The notes below the pieces were generated by a model. It saw only the letters and a program-made list of their open reading frames with translations, did not search any database and was not told the DNA's origin. The translations under genes were made by a program, and so were the position numbers. Of a stretch of DNA of 43,758 nucleotides, positions 38,823 to 43,758 are shown one piece after another (the stretch's first letter is position 1; every line of letters begins with the position of its first letter). Source of the stretch: Candidatus Goldiibacteriota bacterium (GTDB taxonomy: Bacteria; Oederibacteriota; PGYV01); NCBI GenBank assembly GCA_016937715.1, contig JAFGWA010000116.1, forward strand, positions 1-43,758. The letters are read 5' to 3'.

Positions 38823-40562
38823 ATGAAAACATACCTTAGAATGCTGCAATATGTGAAGCCATATCTTGCCCGTATTATAATTGCTTTATGTGTTATGGTC
38901 ATTACCGCGGGGCTTACAGCGGCTTCTTTTTACGTTATAAAGCCCGTAATTGATAAGATTCTTGCCAATCCTGACAAGGCAGAAGCGTTAAAATACATAC
39001 GGCTGCTTCCGATCGCGGTTATATTAATTTACGCTCTGAAAGGTGTGTTTCTGTATATTCAGGGATATCTTATAAACTGGATAGGAAATAAGATAATCTG
39101 GGACATGCGCAATTCGCTTTACAGGCACATCACCAACCTTTCAATGAGATTTTTTAACAATCAAAAAATGGGAGTGCTTATCTCCCGTATCACCAATGAC
39201 GTCACTCTTATGCAGGGCGCGGTGGCCAATGTGCTTGGCAATCTTATAGGCAGCGTCCTTAACATTATCGGCCTTGTAAGCCTTCTTTTTTATTTGAATT
39301 GGTTTCTTGCGTTAATGGCTATTATTGTTTTTCCTATAGCTGTGCTTCCTATTATTCAGTTTGGCAAAAAAATGAAAGCTGCGGCGCGCGGCACTCAGGA
39401 AAAAATGGGTGATATCACCGCTGTTTTAAATGAAAGTTTTAACGGAATCAGGATAGTAAAAGCATTTGGCATGGAAGAGTATGAACGCAGACGTTTTAAT
39501 TCGGACCTGCAGAGGTTTTTTGACTATACAATGAGAGGAGTCCGCGCTTCTTCGCTGTCGTCGCCCACAATGGAAACCATAGGTGCCATTGGCATCGCGG
39601 CTATAATTTTTGTGGCAGGGTCAGCTGTTATTAACGGCACGCTTACCACAGGGACGTTTTTTGCTTTCATAGCGGCCATTACCGGATTATATCCGCAGGT
39701 AAAAAAATTAAATGATATGAATAATGTAATCCAGCAGGCGCTGTCCGCGGGGGAACGTGTATTTGAAATACTTGATACCAAGCCGGAAATTAACGACCTG
39801 CCCGGGGCAAAGGAATATCCTGAATTTAAAAACAGCATAACTTTTAACAATGTAAAATTCGCGTACAATCCGGGGGAAGATGTATTAAAAGGAATTAATC
39901 TGGAAATAAAAAAAGGCCAGGTTTTTGCCGTTGTCGGGCCGTCAGGTTCGGGTAAAAGCACCACTGCAGACCTTCTTGCGCGTTTTTATGACCCGCATGA
40001 AGGCGTTATAGAAATAGACGGAACCGATATCAGGCACATAAAACAGGAAGCGCTGCGCAAACTGATAGGAATAGTAACGCAGGAAACAATACTTTTTAAT
40101 GACACTATAAAGGCGAATATTGCCTACGGGGACGGGGAAATAAACGAAACAAAAGTTTTAGACGCGGCAAAAGCTGCCAACGCGCATGATTTTATAGTCA
40201 AGCAGCCTGCAGCGTATGAAACCATGATAGGCGACAGGGGTGTAAGGCTGTCCGGAGGACAGAGGCAAAGGCTTGCTATTGCAAGGGCTATACTTAAAAA
40301 TCCTCCTATTCTTATTCTGGATGAAGCCACGTCATCTCTTGACAGTGAATCAGAAATTCTGGTGCAGGACGCGATAAATAACCTTATGAAAAACAGGACC
40401 ACATTTGTCATAGCCCACAGATTATCAACGGTAAGGAACGCGGATAAGATAGTTGTAATTGACGGCGGTGTCATAAAAGAAGAAGGCAGACATGAAGAAC
40501 TGCTTGCCAAAAATGGGATATATACAAAACTTTATAATATGCAGTTTAAACTGCACGAGTAA
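38823..40562 (+). CDS. msbA: MsbA-like lipid A/lipid flippase (ABC exporter)
   Basis: A 579-residue half-transporter with an N-terminal six-helix domain (about 1-320) fused to an ATPase domain. MRFFNNQKMGVLISRITND near residue 101 and GTQEKMGDITAVLNESFNGI near 195 are typical of MsbA and related lipid exporters. Walker A GPSGSGKST is at 372-380, the signature LSGGQRQR at 476-483, Walker B LILDEATSSLDSE follows, and the H-loop is VIAHRLSTV. As a homodimer it would flip lipid A-core from the inner to the outer leaflet of the inner membrane. The nearby heptose genes support this. A drug-exporter role cannot be excluded by sequence alone. Confidence 0.85.
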   Translation: MKTYLRMLQYVKPYLARIIIALCVMVITAGLTAASFYVIKPVIDKILANPDKAEALKYIRLLPIAVILIYALKGVFLYIQGYLINWIGNKIIWDMRNSLYRHITNLSMRFFNNQKMGVLISRITNDVTLMQGAVANVLGNLIGSVLNIIGLVSLLFYLNWFLALMAIIVFPIAVLPIIQFGKKMKAAARGTQEKMGDITAVLNESFNGIRIVKAFGMEEYERRRFNSDLQRFFDYTMRGVRASSLSSPTMETIGAIGIAAIIFVAGSAVINGTLTTGTFFAFIAAITGLYPQVKKLNDMNNVIQQALSAGERVFEILDTKPEINDLPGAKEYPEFKNSITFNNVKFAYNPGEDVLKGINLEIKKGQVFAVVGPSGSGKSTTADLLARFYDPHEGVIEIDGTDIRHIKQEALRKLIGIVTQETILFNDTIKANIAYGDGEINETKVLDAAKAANAHDFIVKQPAAYETMIGDRGVRLSGGQRQRLAIARAILKNPPILILDEATSSLDSESEILVQDAINNLMKNRTTFVIAHRLSTVRNADKIVVIDGGVIKEEGRHEELLAKNGIYTKLYNMQFKLHE

Positions 40563-40604
40563 TTTAGATGCTTGGAAGGTTAGATGCTTGGATGCTTGGT
40601 TTAG
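40563..40604 (+). repeat. Family D tract (GATGCTTGG units)
   Basis: TTTAGATGCTTGGAAGGTTA, then GATGCTTGGATGCTTGG and TTTAG, begins right after the msbA stop codon. This is the clearest tract of the family and leads into a CCGGTAG sequence like the start of a family B unit. Confidence 0.75.
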
Positions 40605-40733
40605 TACCGGTAGGCGCACCCTTTCAGGATGCGGTTGTAGCGAGCCTGCGAGCGGAAATCCCGGCGATGAAGCGAGTTTACGAGCGAAGATGCAGGGACA
40701 TTTGAATAGAGCGGTTGTAGTATGTTTTGTTCC
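40605..40733. repeat. Complex repeat block between family D and family B units
   Basis: CCGGTAGGCGCACC starts like family B but diverges. It is followed by GCGAGCCTGCGAGCGG, AAATCCCGGCGATGAAGCGA and GTTTACGAGCGAAGATGCAG, a pattern of short GCGAG-type units. GCGGTTGTAG occurs twice (40631 and 40711), bracketing an 80-bp period. An open frame through this block (to 40752) is judged non-coding. Confidence 0.5.
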
Positions 40734-40812
40734 GGTAGACGCGGGTCTTTAGCCCGCGGTAGTTTGTTTGGTTATGGGATATGGGATAATAGTTTATTGG
40801 ATAAATTTATCA
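40732..40812 (+). repeat. Family B palindrome followed by family E unit
   Basis: The family B copy (40734-40767) is followed after two bases by an AT-rich family E copy (40770-40812) that runs up to the AGGAG of gmhB. The same B-then-E order is present at 20071-20210. Confidence 0.75.
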
Positions 40813-40822
40813 GGAGTACTTA

Positions 40823-41401
40823 ATGAACAAAGCAGTCTTTCTTGACAGGGACGGGAACATAATTCATGACCCGGGTTATTTAAGCGACCTTAAAAAGTTC
40901 CGTTTCTATAAAAACAGCGTTAAGGGTTTAAAACTGCTGCAGGACAGCGGGTTCAAACTCATTGTACTTACAAATCAATCCGGCGTGGCGCGCGGTTTTT
41001 ACGGCGAGGATTTTGTAAAGGCCACGCACAAATATATGGATAAACTTTTAGCCGCGCACGGCGTAAAAATAGCCGCGTATTTCTACTGCCCGCACCACGT
41101 TGACGCTGAAGTTAAAAAATATAGAAAAGACTGCGAATGCCGCAAACCCAAAACGGGTATGATAGATATGGCTGTTAAAAAATTCAAAATTGACCTGAAA
41201 CAAAGCTGGTCAATAGGCGATAAACTGACCGATGTTAAACTTGGAAAAAATGCCGGGACAAAAACCGTACTTGTACTTACCGGCAAAGGGAAGAAACAGG
41301 CATTAAAAATTGAACCAAAGACAAGGCCCGATATTATCTCGGCAAACCTTTACTCTGCGGCTAAAAAGATAACAGCCGGAATAAAGACGGAGGACAAATG
41401 A
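40823..41401 (+). CDS. gmhB: D-glycero-D-manno-heptose 1,7-bisphosphate phosphatase
   Basis: A 192-residue HAD-superfamily phosphatase of the histidinol-phosphatase/GmhB type, removing the C7 phosphate during ADP-heptose synthesis. Catalytic FLDRDG holds Asp8 and Asp10; LTNQSGVARG is motif II; CPHHVDAE...CECRKP supplies the zinc-binding Cys/His loop (about 92-110); IGDKLTDVKLGKNAG is the C-terminal Asp motif. AGGAG lies 7 bp before the ATG. ATGA overlap with the next gene, the heptose kinase, supports the pathway assignment over histidine synthesis. Confidence 0.88.
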   Translation: MNKAVFLDRDGNIIHDPGYLSDLKKFRFYKNSVKGLKLLQDSGFKLIVLTNQSGVARGFYGEDFVKATHKYMDKLLAAHGVKIAAYFYCPHHVDAEVKKYRKDCECRKPKTGMIDMAVKKFKIDLKQSWSIGDKLTDVKLGKNAGTKTVLVLTGKGKKQALKIEPKTRPDIISANLYSAAKKITAGIKTEDK

Positions 41402-42384
41402 AAAAATATACAGCCCTTGTGGATAAATTCCGCGGCAAGCGTGTGCTTGTACTTGGGGATTTTATCCTTGATGAATACATTTACGGCGAAACAGAGCGCA
41501 TCTCGCGAGAGGCGCCCGTTCTTATATTAAGGCACACAAAAAGCACCTATGTGGCAGGCGGCGGGGCAAACCCTGTTATGAATATATCCGACCTTGGCGC
41601 GGTGCCTGTGCCGGTGTCGGTTGCGGGTACTGACAGGTATTCGGACATACTGCTTGACCTTATGAAGGAAAAAGGAATAGATATTTCCGGCATTGTAAGG
41701 ATCGATGAATATACAGTACCTGTAAAAGCGCGCGTTATGGCGGGAAGCGTGCACACCGTAAAACAGCAGATTGTAAGAATTGACAGGTACAGCGATAACG
41801 GGATTTCAAAAGAGATGGAAAAAAAGGTAATTGAAAATATTAAAAGGTTATTACCTTCTGTCTGTGCTGTAATAGTTTCGGATTATGGCGGCGGTATGAT
41901 TACCGACGGAATAATAAAATACATTAATTCCGCGGCAAAAGCCGGGGCAAAAGTAATAGTGGATTCCCGATACGCTTTAAGAAAGTATAAATACATATCG
42001 GCAGCCACGCCAAATGAAACCGAAGCAGGCCCTGCGGTAGAAATAGAAAAATACGACGACAAAAGCGTGACGAAAATAATCAGAAAACTTTCAGATGCCA
42101 TGAAGGCAAAAGGGATGATAGTGACCCGGGGCAGCAAAGGGATGATGATTTTTGAAAAAGGGAAAATTACCTCTATCGCGGCGCACGGTACGGATGAAAT
42201 AGTGGATGTATCCGGAGCGGGCGATACGGTGTCTTCTGTTGTGGCGTTATCTCTTGGGTGTAATTCATCGCTTACGGATGCCGCAAAAACGGCAAATGTG
42301 GCAGGCGGCGTGGTGGTAATGAAGCGCGGTACAGCGACAATTACGGCGGAAGAATTAAAAAGGGAGCTTAAAAATGCCGACTAA
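41398..42384 (+). CDS. rfaE1: D-glycero-beta-D-manno-heptose-7-phosphate kinase (HldE N-domain type)
   Basis: A 328-residue PfkB/ribokinase-family kinase corresponding to the first half of HldE. Motifs: VLVLGDFILDEYIYGETERI and SREAPV near the start, GGGANPVMNISDLGA (sugar site), SDYGGGMI, a TPNETEAG strand and the anion hole/catalytic base region DVSGAGDTV near residue 280. It phosphorylates C1 of heptose-7-phosphate. It overlaps gmhB by 4 bp and the nucleotidyltransferase gene by 11 bp. The split from the second domain is known in several phyla, where the two proteins are called HldA/HldC or RfaE1/RfaE2. Confidence 0.9.
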   Translation: MKKYTALVDKFRGKRVLVLGDFILDEYIYGETERISREAPVLILRHTKSTYVAGGGANPVMNISDLGAVPVPVSVAGTDRYSDILLDLMKEKGIDISGIVRIDEYTVPVKARVMAGSVHTVKQQIVRIDRYSDNGISKEMEKKVIENIKRLLPSVCAVIVSDYGGGMITDGIIKYINSAAKAGAKVIVDSRYALRKYKYISAATPNETEAGPAVEIEKYDDKSVTKIIRKLSDAMKAKGMIVTRGSKGMMIFEKGKITSIAAHGTDEIVDVSGAGDTVSSVVALSLGCNSSLTDAAKTANVAGGVVVMKRGTATITAEELKRELKNAD

Positions 42385-42862
42385 GATAATGACAAGGGAA
42401 AAGATAGCGGTTATTGCCGCGAAGCAGAAAAAAAAGGGTAAGAAAATTGTATTTGCCAACGGCTGTTTTGACATTCTTCACGTGGGACATGTGCGGTTTC
42501 TGCGCGGTGCCAAAGCAAAAGGCGATATTCTTGTACTGGGTTTAAACTCGGACGCGTCAGTCAGAAAGTTAAAGGGCAAAGGCAGGCCGCTTGTAAATCA
42601 GCGCGACAGGGCGGAACTTATGGCCGCGTTTGAGTTTGTGGATTATGTGACCGTCTTTGGCGAACAGACAGTGGAAAAAACTTTAAGGATAATAAAGCCC
42701 GATTATCACGCAAAGGGCACTGATTATACAAAAGATACAGTGCCTGAAAAGGATATAGCAAAAGAGCTTGGGATAAAGATAGTAATTGTGGGTGATAAGA
42801 AAAATCATTCTACAAAGGATGTAATTAAGACAATAGTTGAAAGATACGGTAATAATAAGTAA
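42374..42862 (+). CDS. rfaE2: Heptose-1-phosphate adenylyltransferase (HldE C-domain type)
   Basis: A 162-residue cytidylyltransferase-fold enzyme that joins heptose-1-phosphate and ATP to give ADP-heptose. FANGCFDILHVGHVRFL carries the diagnostic HxGH nucleotide-binding motif. LGLNSDASVRKLKGKGRP and NQRDRAELMAAFEFVD are standard family blocks, and the chain ends after a KDVIKTIVERYG helix that lines up with the HldE C-terminus. The start lies 11 bp inside rfaE1. The length is that of a stand-alone domain, so this is a separate polypeptide and not a broken fusion. Confidence 0.92.
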   Translation: MPTKIMTREKIAVIAAKQKKKGKKIVFANGCFDILHVGHVRFLRGAKAKGDILVLGLNSDASVRKLKGKGRPLVNQRDRAELMAAFEFVDYVTVFGEQTVEKTLRIIKPDYHAKGTDYTKDTVPEKDIAKELGIKIVIVGDKKNHSTKDVIKTIVERYGNNK

Positions 42863-42900
42863 AAGCCGGTATCGGGTATTGACATAAAAACGGGGGATTA

Positions 42901-43758
42901 ATGAAAAAAGTACTGGTATGCCGTACGGACGGAATAGGTGATTTATTACTTACCACACCCCTTATTCACGAACTGGCCGCGGCAGGATATGAAACATATG
43001 TGCTTGCGGGACTGTACGCGGGAACGCTTCTGGAAAACAATCCCGACGTAAAAGGGATAATTTATTATAATAAAGAAAATATTAAGTTTGTCCAGACGTC
43101 CATAAAAGGCCGCGGTTTTGACCTTGCAATATGCGCTTATCCCCGTTTTGAAATCGCGCGGATGCTGAAAAAAAGCGGAATAAAAGAAATTTACGGCACT
43201 TCAAGGCGGTGGTATTCGCCTCTTTTTTTTAACAGAAGAATAAATATAAGCAGAAAAAAATCGGATAAACATGAAGCCGATTACAACCTTATGCTGGCGC
43301 CGTTTCTTGGCGAAAAGCAGGCGGCAGGCTATTACTATTTTCCTACAAAAGAAGAAAAAGACAGGGCTGCACAGGTATCAGCAAAACTTGGATTAAAAGA
43401 ACGGTTTGTAATAGTTCATCCCGGCAGTAAAGGTTCGGCATGGAACTTAAGCCCGGAAAAATACGCGGAGATTGCTTCGCTGATTTCTGTTGAAACGGGA
43501 GCGGATGTACTTATAACCGGCGCGGCATCAGAAAAAGAAATTATGATTAAAGCAGGCGCGGGTTCTGTTAAAGATAAAAGGATAAAGATTCTTGATGAAA
43601 CGATGGATGTAAGGGATTTTGCCGCGTTAATCGGGATGTCATCGCTGGTGGTAAGCTGCAGCACAGGCCCCATGCATATTGCAGCCGCGCTTAAAATTAA
43701 AACGCTAAGTTTTTTTCCGCCCAAAGAAATACCCCATATAAGCAGTGCAAGGTGGGGC
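42901..43758 (+). CDS. Glycosyltransferase family 9 (heptosyltransferase-like), partial
   Basis: An open frame runs from the ATG at 42901 to the window edge (286 codons, 3' end missing). GGGG lies just before the start. The product begins MKKVLVCRTDGIGDLLLTTP, the signature of ADP-heptose:LPS heptosyltransferases, whose N-terminal domain binds the acceptor. The second Rossmann domain begins FVIVHPGSKGSAWNLSPEKY and contains SCSTGPMHIAAAL, the conserved GT9 nucleotide-sugar site. It follows rfaE2 by 38 bp, so it probably uses the ADP-heptose made by the upstream genes to build LPS core. Which heptosyltransferase (WaaC, WaaF or another) cannot be told. Confidence 0.9.
   Translation, partial: MKKVLVCRTDGIGDLLLTTPLIHELAAAGYETYVLAGLYAGTLLENNPDVKGIIYYNKENIKFVQTSIKGRGFDLAICAYPRFEIARMLKKSGIKEIYGTSRRWYSPLFFNRRINISRKKSDKHEADYNLMLAPFLGEKQAAGYYYFPTKEEKDRAAQVSAKLGLKERFVIVHPGSKGSAWNLSPEKYAEIASLISVETGADVLITGAASEKEIMIKAGAGSVKDKRIKILDETMDVRDFAALIGMSSLVVSCSTGPMHIAAALKIKTLSFFPPKEIPHISSARWG

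Noticed and set aside
40492-40752. 86-codon frame spanning the end of msbA and the repeat block
   Set aside because: It starts inside msbA, consists mostly of repeat sequence and has no ribosome site.

Overview
The window is a gene-dense stretch, with every supported gene on the + strand, from a diderm (Gram-negative type) bacterium. The evidence for an outer membrane is strong. There are seven predicted outer-membrane beta-barrel proteins, an MsbA-type lipid A flippase, an ADP-heptose/LPS-core block (gmhB, split hldE, a GT9 heptosyltransferase) and a Lol-like ABC operon. Two barrels carry SLH-like N-termini, a trait of deep-branching diderms. Together with threonine-alternating linkers and FlgD/T9SS-like C-terminal domains on secreted proteins, this suggests an uncultivated candidate phylum. 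The Goldbacteria/Elusimicrobia neighbourhood is my guess only; no rRNA or marker gene is present.

Layout. (1) 391-13223, surface polysaccharide region: a multidomain GH9 cellulase, two SLH-type barrels, a CBM9-like secreted protein and three lipoproteins with CIA30/CBM11-like sandwiches, closed by a clear terminator. (2) 13515-22160: a FadL/PorV-like barrel, a 1691-residue adhesin-like protein with about twelve carboxypeptidase-regulatory-like repeats, a second PorV-like barrel and a small barrel. (3) 22526-32370, metabolic region: Gfo/Idh/MocA dehydrogenase, TIM-barrel sugar isomerase, metF, fluoride channel, tandem amidohydrolases, a chemoreceptor behind a probable sigma-54 promoter, a split transketolase, a Gdx-type SMR exporter and a form IV RuBisCO-like protein (RLP). 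(4) 32385-38267: a TetR gene flanked by two matching operators, heading an operon of two FtsX/MacB-type permeases, a LolA-like protein, an outer-membrane barrel and an ABC ATPase. (5) 38823 to the end: msbA, gmhB, rfaE1, rfaE2 and a GT9 gene cut by the window edge.

How the genes may work together. Region 1 looks built to bind and cut plant-type polysaccharide at the cell surface. The dehydrogenase, isomerase, amidohydrolase, two-subunit transketolase and RLP families in region 3 are largely those known from D-apiose/D-apionate catabolism. I therefore suggest, as inference, a related branched-sugar route fed by plant cell-wall material. Region 4 resembles a ligand-controlled machine moving lipid or lipoprotein across the envelope. 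Region 5 makes and exports LPS.

Intergenic DNA is unusually repetitive: palindromic REP-like units (families A and B), tracts of a GATGCTTGG-like motif abutting stop codons (family D), an AT-rich unit (family E) and a 201-bp element with 23-bp terminal inverted repeats. No tRNA, rRNA, CRISPR array, transposase or integrase gene was seen.
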